From Rutidosis leptorrhynchoides (Eukaryota > Streptophyta > Magnoliopsida > Asterales > Asteraceae), in NCBI RefSeq assembly GCF_046630445.1, contig NC_092335.1:3408001-3472000 (forward strand): a stretch of DNA of 64,000 nucleotides, in the 5' to 3' direction. The notes below the pieces were generated by a model. The model made no database searches. It was not told where the DNA came from and saw nothing but the letters and a program-made list of their open reading frames with translations. Below, in pieces: positions 33,048-44,826 of the stretch. Each line of letters starts with the position of its first letter. Position 1 is the first letter of the stretch. A program made the translations under genes and the position numbers.

Positions 33048-33298
33048 AAGTATTAGTATTACCCGAGCTGAGTCAATTAGTTGTTCACCCATTAAACCCG
33101 AAGGTGAAGAACAGCCCATCTCGTTTCCATTCATTCACCACAGCGCAAGTAGAAAGGTTAATGACCTGTAATCCGAGTAAATTCTCCCTCCATGTTTCTT
33201 TCTTGTTTACGGCCTTTGTTTGGGATACTGTAACATTTGTTTTGGTTCCGAGCATGTTCGCATTGGAAGTCTACGATCACGGATTTGCAAATGATTGA
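33048..33298 (+). other. Unrecognised open stretch, possible 3' exon fragment
   Basis: About 83 codons following the TA tract, containing SQLVVHPLNPKVKN and FVWDTVTFVLVPSMFALEV and ending at a stop at 33298. The composition is protein-like (no low complexity), but I do not recognise a family and there is no clear start codon or acceptor, because the upstream side is microsatellite. It may be the end of a gene disrupted by the foldback insertion, or chance. Confidence 0.2.
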
Positions 33299-33672
33299 GA
33301 TGAGAGTTTTGGTTCCTGCGTCATTGGTGTATATTTTAAACATTATCATATGGCTGTAACTATGGGAGCATTTAAGTTAGCTAACTAGAGCTACTTTATA
33401 TTTTGTGCTTTAACTTTCGTACGTATTACTCTGCAATGAAGCATCTTTGACATCCAAAAAGTTGTACTCCGTAATAAAATGTGGATTTCACTTTTTCATT
33501 TGATTTTAAAATCCGAAAATACAAGGACTTGAGCAAATTTCATTCTTTATTGTATTTTCTTAAGAGATTCGTTATGTTAATCGCAGACCAAACTGAAGAT
33601 GTTTCACCTCTACAGTTGTAACCATCATTTATTAGGCAGCAAGAAATTAATCTTTTTTCACAAAAGATAACC
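33299..33672. other. AT-rich spacer
   Basis: About 370 bp without a recognisable gene or element. Confidence 0.5.
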
Positions 33673-33684
33673 TGTTCTATGCAT

Positions 33685-33926
33685 ATATATATATATATAT
33701 ATTTTTTTTTTGAACGACGATCTTTTGGTATCAGTAAATCATTTATTTTAAAGACATTCATCATTTGGGTAGTGTTCCGTAAACGAATCCGGTAAAACCT
33801 TAGGTCAATATATACCATTTCAATTGTTTTAAAGAGAATCACGTGATCTCTAAGGATTAAACTCATAACCTCTGTTTATCCCATGACTCAAAGTAGGAGG
33901 AACCGTTGGGCTATGCCTGCAAGTAT
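33685..33926 (-). mobile_element. tRNA-derived SINE
   Basis: On the minus strand a perfect pol III A-box TAGCCCAACGG lies near the 5' end (about 33904-33914) and a B-box-like GGTTATGAGTTTAATCC about 45 bp later. The 3' end is an A-run followed by a TA tail (33685-33711). It is flanked by the 12-bp direct repeat TGTTCTATGCAT at 33673-33684 and 33927-33938. These are the hallmarks of a short retroposed tRNA-derived SINE. No protein is encoded; it depends on a LINE for copying. Confidence 0.8.
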
Positions 33927-34132
33927 TGTTCTATGCATGTATTATACTCCGTATTATATATAGATAGATATAGCTATTGCATTTTGCATTTACCATGAAA
34001 ACACAAGATATAAACCCCTATATAATGAATAACCCTGCAACACAATACAAAAGGAGAGAACAATCCGATTATATATTCTCGAACTACGTTCACTTCCACC
34101 AGTCACCTCATGTCTTGCAGCCAGGCTCGTCA

Positions 34133-34137
<5 letters not shown>

Positions 34138-34180
<43 letters not shown>
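34138..34180. repeat. Homopolymer A-run inside the SLK last exon
   Basis: About 42 A on the plus strand (T on the coding strand), falling where SLK proteins have a short Phe-containing GFF segment. It looks like slippage expansion of a TTT TTT codon run in a gene no longer under selection. Confidence 0.8.
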
Positions 34181-34183
<3 letters not shown>

Positions 34184-35485
34184 AATCTCTGTGAAGTCGC
34201 TCTGGAAAATGTCCGGCACATGAACCAAATCAGGTGCTTTCTCACCACCACCACCACCACCACCTGCACAAGAGTCGCTGTATGAACCCGAACCACTTGC
34301 TTTAAAACTGTTGCTTCTTCTGGTTGGCCCGCAACCATCTGACCAGAACTCGACGGTTTTTCCTCTGATCCATTGTTATCAATCATTAATTCATACCCTT
34401 TCATCATATCATTTGTTGAATCATCTGGTGTTGTACTGCCTGATTACCACGAACTTGAGAGGACAACTGTTGGTGGTACTTTTGGTTCTGATTCTGGTTC
34501 TGTTGGACTTGGAATATGCCACTCGCAAACCGCTGGTGGTCACCTGGAATTTTACCGTTGTTATTCGGTATGGGCTGACCTTGAAATGGAGATCTGTTAA
34601 TGAAAGAAGGCGAGGGATCCTGTCGGGAATTTGAATTTATCATCGTCTGTTTCATCAGGGTATTCTGGTAATTTGAGAGTGCTTGGCTGCTGAGTGCTGC
34701 CCACTTGAAAATTATTCATCGAGCTATTAACTCCATGTTGTAATTACTGCAACTTAACCAGCATGATAATCAAAATGAATACTTATGCAACTACTACACA
34801 AACATAGTTTAATAATACTCACATAAGGCGAGGCATCCTGACAAATGTACGTTTTTTAAACCTAAATCACTTTTTTCCAGTCATGTAATCTCGTACGCAT
34901 ATCCAAGAAAAGTAGAATACCTGAGGAGCAAGCAGTCGACGAGGAAGAAGCTCCTCATGGCGCCAACAACAGAATTCCCAGCTTAGTATCTGAAACAGAT
35001 TTATAACAGTATTATTAATACTGGATCAAAACAGAGTACCAGATGAAGTAGTAAATTAGATTTCAGATGTATTTTCAACCTCATGAACCACACGAAGTTG
35101 CTCATAAACACTATCTTGGATTGCTTTTCCAGAAGAAAATCTACATTCCCTAGGTGAGTCTAATAACCAAACTTCATCAACAACACCATTACCAAACTTT
35201 ATTTCATTAAGCCTTGGCAGTATTTCAAAGGCAGCCTCTGTTAAAATTAACCAAAACATTATTATTATTATTTTTTTTTTTTTGAAAAAAAAACAACATA
35301 GTTGCCTGATTTGATCCAGATTATAAGATAAAGATTAAATATACATGAGTAAGACTAAAGTTTCACTTTTTGAGCAAATTGGTTGCCTGAGATAATCCCA
35401 GATTATAAGATACATACCAAATCCTCTTCCAAATTTTGACCTACAGATGCTACAATACCACACGTCGTAAATAAGTAAACAAAAA

Positions 35486-36061
35486 TGTTAACACCTATTT
35501 CCTTATGAGGTAAGGCTTAGTGTGTCAACACAATACTAGAAGTAATCTAGCTTTAGGTGGGCGGAGTGTTGCCGATTGATTTTTACCCTTGGGAAATAAT
35601 CCCTGCAGACCCGGTTCACAAGTGTAGAAACTTGTGGGGTGGCTTAATCAATCTGTCGTCCGTAGAGTGTAAAAGTTCTAGCCGGATGACTTCTAGTGAG
35701 AGAAAGTAGAGAGAGAGAGAGAAGTGAAGTCTCAGCTTTCAAAGTTGCCAGAATGTCTGAACTGTGTAAAATGACGACCCAAGGGGTCTATTTATAGTGT
35801 TAGATCCACCAGATTGCTCGGGGACACGTGTCAGATGATGATACGTTCTGTTACTTGTGATCCGAAATTTACGCTGAAGATGGCGTTCTCCGGCCAGGGC
35901 TTACGCGCTAGGCGGCCTTCAGGGCTTACGCATGACGGAGCAGCCTGTACAACGGAGAACGCTGGACGGATAACTCCACAAAACTGTTGTTTCCAGCCTT
36001 CCTGACGCTACTTTCATGCAACCATTATGCCTTTTATGCGTGTATACGATAGGATACACCA
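35486..36061 (-). repeat. 3' LTR of the Tat-type element
   Basis: TGTTAACACC...GATACACCA on the plus strand, 576 bp. It contains a duplicated 12-mer CAGGGCTTACGC at 35895 and 35920. It pairs with 51985-52560. Confidence 0.85.
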
Positions 36062-36535
36062 TTAAGTCCCCCCAGTTTAATGACTTAAGCATTTGAAAAA
36101 TGTTTAAGTTATTAAACTTTTGATAACGCATGCCAAACTAGCCTGCTCATTGCCCACTTGCATCGGGGAAAACATTACAGGCATTAAATGTAGACGAATT
36201 TTACTGACGCTGTTATGATTAATTTTGCACGGTTGAGATCCTCCACGCGCCTCCAGCTGTAAAAAGTGTTATTTCGTACCCCACGTTCAAACTCACCCGT
36301 ACACGTGTCTTAATCGTGGCCATAAAAATTGCATCGATGAACTCCTATATGAACCGTCATAACCCTTTTACCCTCACTTTTTTACCTTTGCCAAGATCTG
36401 AAAAGCATATTTCTCCCCAAATCTTCATCGCATTCTTTAATTTTCAACTTTTTAAGGTTTAGCATCTTTCCAAGGTCAGTTATACTTCATCCTTCTGCTA
36501 TTTTCTTCTTATTGATATCTTTTTACTGTATTATC

Positions 36536-37611
36536 ATGGCTTCTACTCCAAGTACTGGCCAAGAACACGCAAAGCCTTCTTCGTCAAATACCGCTGACAT
36601 TCCAGAAGTTAGCACGATGGCGTCATCATTGACAAGTGAATACTTAGATGGGTTAAAGATTGCCTTCCGCCATCTTAATCAATACAACCCTGTTCTTCCC
36701 ACCAACAAACAAACTGCTGACAACCCTCCTGACGAAAAAATTACTTTATACGCTTTACAAATTACTCACGGCAACCTCCGTGTTCCCCTTACTAACTTTC
36801 TTCTTCGTCTTCTTAGATATTATAAGGCCTGTCTTAGTCAGATGCATCCCCATGGCCTTCAAAAAATCATCCTTTTTGAAATGTACTGCAATGCTATTAA
36901 TATAAAGCCTCGTATTAAAGTTTTTATCTCCTTGTTTAGAATTCGCACAATTAGTGACTGCTGGCTTACAATTGATAGTAAGCGAAATACTCATTTTGTT
37001 GGTACAAATAGAGTTTCAAATTTGAAGGACTGGAAAAGTCCATTTTTCTTTGTTGATGAGACTGTTATTCCGGAGGAGTACTCCGTTGTCCGGGAATGGG
37101 GTGCTATTGATGCTGGTGTAGGAAAGGGTGTGAAGATTTCTGCCGCAGAGCAGCGGATAGTAAATAGCTTGAAAGAGCTCCGCCTTCCGCCCAGATCATA
37201 CGAAAGGTATGAGGGAATTCTTGTACTATGCAAAGTGAGTCGAGAATGGCCGAGCACTTCTGTGCCAGTACTTCGTGAGAAAAACCAGGGTAGGATGTGA
37301 TATGATCATCCTATTATATATATAAATGTGTTTCTACTGCTTGTCATGTTTGCTTATATTGCTGTTCATGTTCAATTTTTGCAGCCAACTCCGTGATGCA
37401 GGTTCGTTCTGCTCTTTTATCCGTTGATCTTGATGATGACGTGGAGGTCACTGCTCGTGATAAAACGGCTGAAGAGCTAGAGGCGGAGAGAGCTGCAGCT
37501 GAGGCTAAAGCTGCTGCTGATGCTACTGCTGAAAAGGGGGAAGAAATCGTTGTTAGCAGCTCGGACAGTGAATCTGGATCTGAAGAGACAGACACTGAGC
37601 GGACAGCGGAC
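36536..37611 (+). CDS. Extra ORF of the Tat-type element, 5' part (gypsy-type transposon domain)
   Basis: Starts MASTPSTGQEHAKPSSSN, followed by a globular domain of about 230 residues with YNPVLPTNKQTADNPP and LVPLTNFLLRLLRYY-like blocks. It resembles the plant family annotated as putative gypsy-type transposon proteins (Transposase_28-like). An intron with GT near 37295 and acceptor TTTTTGCAG near 37383 leads to an acidic/Ala-rich second exon, which is cut at 37617 by the chromovirus. Such extra ORFs, sometimes antisense, are known from the Tat lineage; their function is unknown. Here it is antisense to gag. Fossil. Confidence 0.65.
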
Positions 37612-37616
37612 GACAC

Positions 37617-39888
37617 TGTAGCGACCCGACCAAATCAAGTTTGACGGCGCCGACTACTTAGGTCCCGTTACGTGGTCATAAATCTTTATCATGACGTTTG
37701 ACCAAAATATGTCGCATTTATTTCAAGTAAAAGGATGTTTCAAGTTTACAAATGTAGTTCAAAAGACTAGTTACATTACAATGTTTAACGTACGAATGAA
37801 ACCTATGCGACACAATTTAAAGTTGCCAAAAGACGCTCCAACTATGCATGTATACTCGACATCCAAGCAAGTATCAAAAGTAATGAGCGGAAGCATGTAT
37901 CATGTATCGTTCAAGGACCTGAGAAAAACATAGAAATCTGTCAACGAAAACGTTGGTGAAATCATAGGTTTAAGTAAGTAAGTACAAGTGAACCACAAGA
38001 TTTGCAACAATGAGATAATAGTAATACATTCCAAAAGTTTGTTTCACGAGCACCCAATTATCAATGCTTAACATTCCTTCCATAGAACCCCATCACAATA
38101 GTGTTAGAACATACACTGTTTCTCGAAAATACATTTCATTCGTAAACGGTAGCGAACCGTTTGAATGATGGTTTGTCAAACCCATATGGCCATATAACAT
38201 AAGTTCTCGCTTACACCCGGCAAGTGTAACTAATGATAATCGAATTGAGGATTTTTGTTCAAACTCGTATGTAGAATGTTTGTTTTCCTGTACTTGTGTT
38301 CACTTAGTAAAAAGAAACGTTTATGTTTTCTCATCCCAAATGTAAGTGCAAATGAGTAAAAGTGGGACTATGATCTCACCTTGAGTGCACGTACGAAAAG
38401 TACTTCACAAAATAACGTGTGCGAAGGATAGTGCTAGTCTTGACCTAAACAAATAGGTCGTATCAATAACGGTAAACACGATAGGTCAAAGATGTTCAAT
38501 TAGTCCTATGGCTCGTTACGACTCGATTATGTAGCATGTGAAGTCAAATTGTCAAGTCTCATGCAAGATACAAGTATAGAAACAAGTTAGGAAGGTTGCA
38601 TAATCATTTGGTTAAGTTTGACAAAAAGTCAAACTTTGGTCGGTCAAAGTCAACGAAAAAGTCAACACGTTCGGGTCGGGTCCCGAACTATTTTTCTGAG
38701 GTTATTAATCATGTATGAGCATGTTAGAACAAGTTACATGTGAATCGAAGGTGTGTAGCATAGCAAACATTATTCAAAAATCGACAAAGTTGGACAGACC
38801 ACTTTGGCGCGCCGCGCGGCTATATGGCGCGCCGCGCCATTACCTGTGCAGAGAATTCTGGCAGTTTTTATGTTTTATGCACGAACCTAACTTCAACCAA
38901 TCACCATTTATGACCCGCAAACAACCAAAGCATGTATCTTATATCATCGGAAAGGTATTTTGACAAGGAAAACAACTAAACACATTTCATCCATCACATT
39001 TACTTTTACAACAACCAAAATCACATCCAAAGCTCCTCATTAAATGCATTCAAGTTCATAAATGAAATTCGATGATTCGGCAACCAATTTACATGAATGG
39101 TATGCCGTTTCGAAGGTGATCAAGCATACAATACAACCTAACACTTACAAATAACATTTCATGTCATTCAAAGTATCAAAAGTTCATTTCAAGTTCATCA
39201 AACCCTAACCCAAATCCACCAAAACCAATAATCAAGTTTATGAAGTTTTCTAAAACAACCTACACATCAAATTGAAGCTAGTGTTACTAGTAACACATTT
39301 AATACTTGCACCTTACCATAACAACAACATTTAAGCAACCAAATTACCAAATCAAACACACCAAAGTTCATATTCAAGCTAGTTACTTCAAATAACGAAA
39401 TCGAGCATATAAATCATATAATCATGTTAGACTTGAGCCATAGACACTAATTAACAACTTTATAAGTTAAAAACATCAAGAACACAAAATCTAGTGATTT
39501 TAGAAAGTTACCCAAACTTGATGAAATCGGTATGGAATCGAAGAGGAAGATGAGAGGATTCCGAATATGCAATTTGTTTAGATGGATGCTTGCTCGATTT
39601 GATTTGGATGATGAATCCTTGAAGTGGTGTTTGAGAGATTTGGTGAAAGTATTAGAGAAAAATGGAAAAAGAAAAGAAATAATGAATGGAAGAGGAAGAG
39701 TGTTGACTCTTTGACCTAGTCACCTCTTTGCTCCTTTGTCAAACCTAGTCCCTCAACTTTGGAAACGGGTGCGTAAATTACCTAAACGAGATAATTTAAA
39801 ACGCGTATTAACGGGAGATGTTATAAACATATAACGGAGTTTAAAATAGTATAACGGAAAAGTAAACGGAAAAAGGCGGGATGTTACA
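37617..39888 (-). repeat. 3' LTR of the Tekay-type element
   Basis: 2272 bp, TGTAGCGACCC...GGGATGTTACA on the plus strand. It contains the GC-palindrome pair at 38805/38825. Confidence 0.93.
38805..38839. repeat. Paired GC palindromes, Tekay 3' LTR
   Basis: TGGCGCGCCGCGCGGC at 38805 and TGGCGCGCCGCGCCA at 38825, 20 bp apart; the only GC-rich island in the LTR. Confidence 0.85.
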
Positions 39889-39923
39889 TTACCTACTCCT
39901 TAAAAGAAATTTCGTCCCGAAAT

Positions 39924-40379
39924 TTAAGTAGGCATAGTAGTCGTTGTTTCTTCCTCGAGATCTTGCGTTTCCGAATTCACGAATAAATGAGGGTATTTTC
40001 TTTGCATTTGATCTTGTCTTTCCCAAGTAAACTCGGGTCCCCTTTTGGCATTCCAACGGACTTTAACAATCGGAATTCGGCTTTGTTTCAATGTCTTGAC
40101 GGAGGTGTCCACAATTTCAACCGGTTCTTCCACAAAATGAAGTCTGTCATCAATAGTAAGTTCCTCGAGAGGGATGACGATGTCGGGTTCGGCAAGACAC
40201 TTTTTCAAGTTAGATACATGGAAGGTAGGATGAACGGAGTTCAATTGAGGCGGAAGATCTAAACGATAAGCAACGGCTCCAATACGCTCCAAGATTTCGA
40301 AAGGACCAATATACCGCGGATTTAGCTTCCCGCGTTTTCCAAAACGGATTACACCCTTCCAAGGTGCGACTTTTAACAT
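39924..40379 (-). CDS. pol: Integrase C-terminus and chromodomain of the Tekay-type element
   Basis: Contains [19 protein letters not shown] and [14 protein letters not shown] (integrase C-terminal part), then the chromodomain-like segment [20 protein letters not shown]. Chromodomains of this class steer integration into heterochromatin (known for chromoviruses). Confidence 0.8.
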   Translation of the reverse strand: MLKVAPWKGVIRFGKRGKLNPRYIGPFEILERIGAVAYRLDLPPQLNSVHPTFHVSNLKKCLAEPDIVIPLEELTIDDRLHFVEEPVEIVDTSVKTLKQSRIPIVKVRWNAKRGPEFTWERQDQMQRKYPHLFVNSETQDLEEETTTTMPT

Positions 40380-40472
40380 GACGCGGTTACCGACTTGAAA
40401 TTCAAGGTCGTTGCGTCTTTTGTCGGTATAGCACTTTTGACGACTCCGGGCCGTCCGAAGCCTATCTCGGAT

Positions 40473-42690
40473 TTAAACGATCTTCTCGGTGGTTTCGTGA
40501 ATGAGTTCGGGTCTGGTGATTTGTACGTCGCCTACTTCGGCCCAACAAAGAGGTGAACGACATTTTCGGCCATATAGCGCTTCAAAAGGTGCGACTTTAA
40601 TACTCGCGTGATAACTATTGTTGTAAGAGAACTCGGCGAGAGGTAAGTGCTTGTCCCAAGCTTTTCCGAAATCAACCACGCAAGCTCGTAACATATCCTC
40701 TAAGGTTTGAATTGTACGTTCGCTTTGTCCATCGGTTTGAGGATGATATGCGGTGCTCATGTCTAAACGCGTTCCCAACGCTTCTTGCAATGTACGCCAA
40801 AATCTAGAAACGAAACGGCCATCTCGGTCGGAGATAATCGATAAAGGTACACCGTGTCGGGCTACGATCTCCTTAATGTAAAGTTGTGCAAGTTTCTCCA
40901 TTTTGTCCGTTTCTTTCATGGCAAGGAAGTGTGCGGATTTGGTGAGACGGTCAACAATAACCCAAATGGTATCATAACCGCCCATCGTTTTTGGTAGCTT
41001 GGTGATAAAATCCATCGTTATCCTTTCCCACTTCCATTGCGGGATCTCGGGTTGTTGAAGTAGTCCGGACGGTCTTTGGTGTTCGGCTTTGACTTTGGAA
41101 CATGTCAAACACTTGGAAACATAAGTAGCTACGTCCCTTTTGATGTTCGGCCACCAATATAGTTGTTTAAGGTCGTGGTACATCTTATTGGCACCGGGGT
41201 GAATCGAATATCGTGACTTATGGGCTTCATCTAAAATAAGGCTTCGTAGGTCCCCATAACTAGGCACCCAAATCCTTCCGGCGTAATATCGGAGTCCGGT
41301 CTCCCTAATTTCGAATCGAGAGACGAGAATGTTCAAGAGCTCGTGTGAAAGGTTTTCATCCTTGAGAGCCTCATCTTGGGCTACCCGAATTTGGCTATTA
41401 AGGTTTGTGTGGATGGTGATGTTTAAAGCTCGGACACGAAGAGGCACCGCTCTTTCTTTTCGACTTAAGGCATCGGCTACTACATTTGCCTTTCCGGGAT
41501 GGTAACGAAGCTCGCAATCGTAATCGTTTAAGGTTTCAATCCACCTTCGTTGTCTCATGTTTAGTTGCTTTTGATCGAAAATGTGTTGGAGACTTTTGTG
41601 ATCGGTAAAGATAGTACTCTTGGTTCCATAAAGATAGTGTCTCCACATTTTAAGTGCAAAGACAACGGCTCCGAGTTCGAGATCATGTGTTGTGTAGTTC
41701 CGTTCATGAATTTTTAGTTGTCGAGAAGCATAAGCAATGACTTTCTTTCGTTGCATCAATACACACCCAAAACCATGTTTCGAGGCATCGCAATATACAA
41801 CAAAGTCATCATTGCCTTCGGGAAGTGACAATATAGGAGCGGTGGTTAGCTTCGTTTTCAAGATTTGGAACGCGGATTCTTGCTCGGTCGCCCAAATGAA
41901 TTTCTTTCCCTTGTGAGTTAATGCGGTTAGAGGACGTGCAACCAAAGAGAAGTTTTCGATGAATCGACGATAGTACCCGGCGAGACCCAAGAATTGACGA
42001 ATGTGAGTAGGAGTAGTAGGAGTCTCCCATTTACTAATGGCTTCGATTTTCGTTGGATCGACTTTAATACCTTTGTCACTTACAACATGACCAAGAAATT
42101 GAACTTCCTTTAACCAAAATTCACACTTGGAGAATTTGGCATAGAGTTGTTCTTGTCTTAAAAGTTCAAGCACAAGTCGGAGGTGTTCCTCGTGTTCTTC
42201 TTCGCTTTTTGAATAGACTAAAATATCATCGATGAACACGATAACGAATTTGTCAAGATACGGTTTGCACACGCGGTTCATAAGATCCATGAACACCGCC
42301 GGTGCGTTAGTGAGACCAAATGGCATTACAAGAAATTCATAACTACCATAACGAGTTCGGAAAGCGGTTTTGGAGACATCTTCCCCCTTAACCCTCAATT
42401 GATGATAACCCGAGCGGAGATCGATTTTTGAATATACACAAGACCCTTGTAATTGATCAAAGAGGTCATCGATGCGAGGAAGAGGATATCGGTTCTTAAC
42501 CGTCAATTTGTTTAGTTCACGATAGTCAATGCACATTCGTAGGGATCCGTCTTTCTTTTTAACAAACAAAATCGGAGCGCCCCCAAGGTGAATGGCTAGG
42601 TTGGATAAAACCACGATCAAGTAGTTCTTGGATTTGACTTTGCAATTCTTGCATTTCGGATGGAGCGAGTCTATATGGTGCACGTGCTAC
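40473..42690 (-). CDS. pol: RT, RNase H and integrase part of the Tekay-type element
   Basis: Reverse transcriptase with [13 protein letters not shown] and FIDDILVYS, RNase H with [17 protein letters not shown], then integrase with the HHCC zinc region (HPGANKM...[11 protein letters not shown]) and a D-D-E core ([30 protein letters not shown]). Ty3 order with integrase last. Edges are approximate. Confidence 0.85.
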
Positions 42691-42699
42691 GGGTGCGGC

Positions 42700-44403
42700 T
42701 CCCGGAATAAGATCGATTTGGAATTCAACCGGTCGATGAGGTGGAAGACCCGGCAATTCGTCGGGAAATACATCGGAATAGTCACTAACAATTGGCACAT
42801 CATCGATGTGCTTCTCATCGGACTCGACTTTCTTAACGTGAGCAAGGATCGCAAAATAACCCTTACGGAGTAGTTTTCTAACTTTAATACACGAAACGAG
42901 GTTGAGTCCGGTGCAACTCTTATCGCCATAGACGATCAAAGGTTCACCATTCTCGATAGGGATTCGGATTGCGTTAAGATCACAAAGGATGTGAGATTTC
43001 GTTTTGACTAGCCAATTCATACCGATTATTACATCGAAGCTACCTAGTTCCATGGGTATCAAGTCGATTTCAAACTCATTACCCAAAATGTTTAAAGTAC
43101 ACCCCCGGTAATATGTGTCGGCACTCAATAGTTTTCCGTTGGCCACTTCAATGGTATAAGTGGTATCTAGTGGACGTGGTGGAGTATTAAAAGAATGAGT
43201 CAAAGTCTTGGACACAAAACTCTTATCGGCACCCGAATCGAATAAACAAGTAACATAAGTGTTGTTGAGAAGAAACGTACCCGTGACTAATTCATTATCA
43301 TCTCGGGCTTCCTCGGTGTTGATGTTGAAAGCTCGGCCGCGCGTATTGGGGTTATCTTTCCTCTTCGGGCATGCATTTCTATAATGGCCCGTTTGGCCAC
43401 ATTCATAACAAGTGCCCGTTTTTGGTGCATTGGGCCCCTTTCGAGCGATGGGGGCAACACTTTTACACTCATTGGCCTTATGACCAACTCCTTGGCACCA
43501 GTGGCAAATTAACTTGCCACATTCACCAAAGTGATGTTTGTTGCATTTGTTACAAGGAGGTAGGTTCCCGGCATAACCCTTCTTGCCGTCGGAGGTGTAA
43601 GGCTTCTTAGCAAAGTTGTTGTTGCTTGATTGGGAGGGTTCCCACTTTCTTTTGTTGCCGCCCGATTTATCCTCGGCCTTAGGTGCCGGAACTACGATTT
43701 CGTCAACCGTTTCTATCAATTTGCGGGCCATGTTCAAAGCTTCTTGATGATTAGTGGGTTTGGATGGCATTACTCCGTGTTTGACACTCTTTGGAAGACC
43801 ATCCATGTAAAGTTCAACCCTTAAAGCTTCGGGGTTCACAAGATTTGGGCACATCAAGGCTAGTTCGGAAAATCGTTGATTATAAGCCTTGAGATCATTT
43901 CCGATCGCCTTTAAAGTTCTTAGCTCTTGTTCGAGCCTTCGGGTTTCTTCACGAGGGAAATATTCGACAATCATCTTTTCCCTCAAGTCGGCCCAAGAGA
44001 GGGCGTGAGCTTCATCGGTACCCACCGATTGTACATAAGTATTCCACCATGTAAGAGCGACACCGGCGAAGGTGTGAGTGGAGTATTTGACCTTGTCTTG
44101 GTCCCGACAACCGCTTATGCTAAAGACGGCTTCCGTTTGCTCAAACCATCGGGTGAGCACGACCGGTCCCCCGGTTCCATCAAAAGTGTGAGGTTTGCAC
44201 CCCATGAAAGCTTTATAGGAGCATCCCTCGTTTGAGTTACCGGCTCCATTGTTGTTGTTGTTGTTGTTGTTGTTGTGGTTGTTGTTATTATGGTTGTTGT
44301 TGTTGGATGAGTGACCGGCCATGGCCGCATCTACGGCGGTAGCTATCATCCGTTCGAGAGCTTGTTCGGGAGTTTCATTGCGGCGTACACGACGAGGAGC
44401 CAT
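42700..44403 (-). CDS. gag: gag and protease part of the Tekay-type element
   Basis: Starts MAPRRVRRNETPEQALERMI, then an Asn-rich stretch, a gag core (FDGTGGPVVLTRWFEQTEAV), zinc knuckles (CHWCQGVGHKANEC, CYECGQTGHYRNAC) and a protease with LFDSGADKSFVS. The family makes the particle shell and processes the polyprotein. Edges are approximate. Confidence 0.85.
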
Positions 44404-44812
44404 TGTTCCTTCAAGACACAAGAATATCATTGATTAGTATTCTCAATAATACTAACCGTGATGTAGAATAAAGATAAAGAGAAGTTTTTCCTCGACTCGC
44501 CTTAAATTCTTTATGTCATAATGTCGGAACGTTCATATGAGTCACCGTAATATAATCCCGGCAATTATATTACCCTGATTCATATGTGCATTCGACATTA
44601 TTCTATAAAGTCAAGGTGGCGTGTCAATCAAATTAAACAACGTGAGATTAAGATGAACTAAGAGTAGATGTGAGTAGAAGCGTTCGAGTATAAATGCACA
44701 AGTAGTCAAGTAATTCCTACTTTAAGTCTATATGCCGGTTGTAGTCTAGACTCACCAATGTACCCTATGACTTGAGGTTGACACCAATGAACTCTAAATC
44801 CCTACAACCAAC

Positions 44813-44824
44813 GCTCTGATACCA
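44813..44824 (-). other. Primer-binding site, initiator tRNA-Met type
   Basis: Minus-strand TGGTATCAGAGC, 2 nt from the LTR edge at 44827. Confidence 0.85.
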
Positions 44825-44826
44825 TC

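Noticed and set aside
35814-36005. Conserved 63-70-codon frame, also at 52292-52504
   Set aside because: Both copies are LTRs of the Tat-type element; conservation is due to LTR identity.
38715-38963. 82-codon frame present identically at 45925-46173
   Set aside because: It lies in the two LTRs of the Tekay element, so duplication explains its conservation; no known domain and it crosses the GC palindromes.
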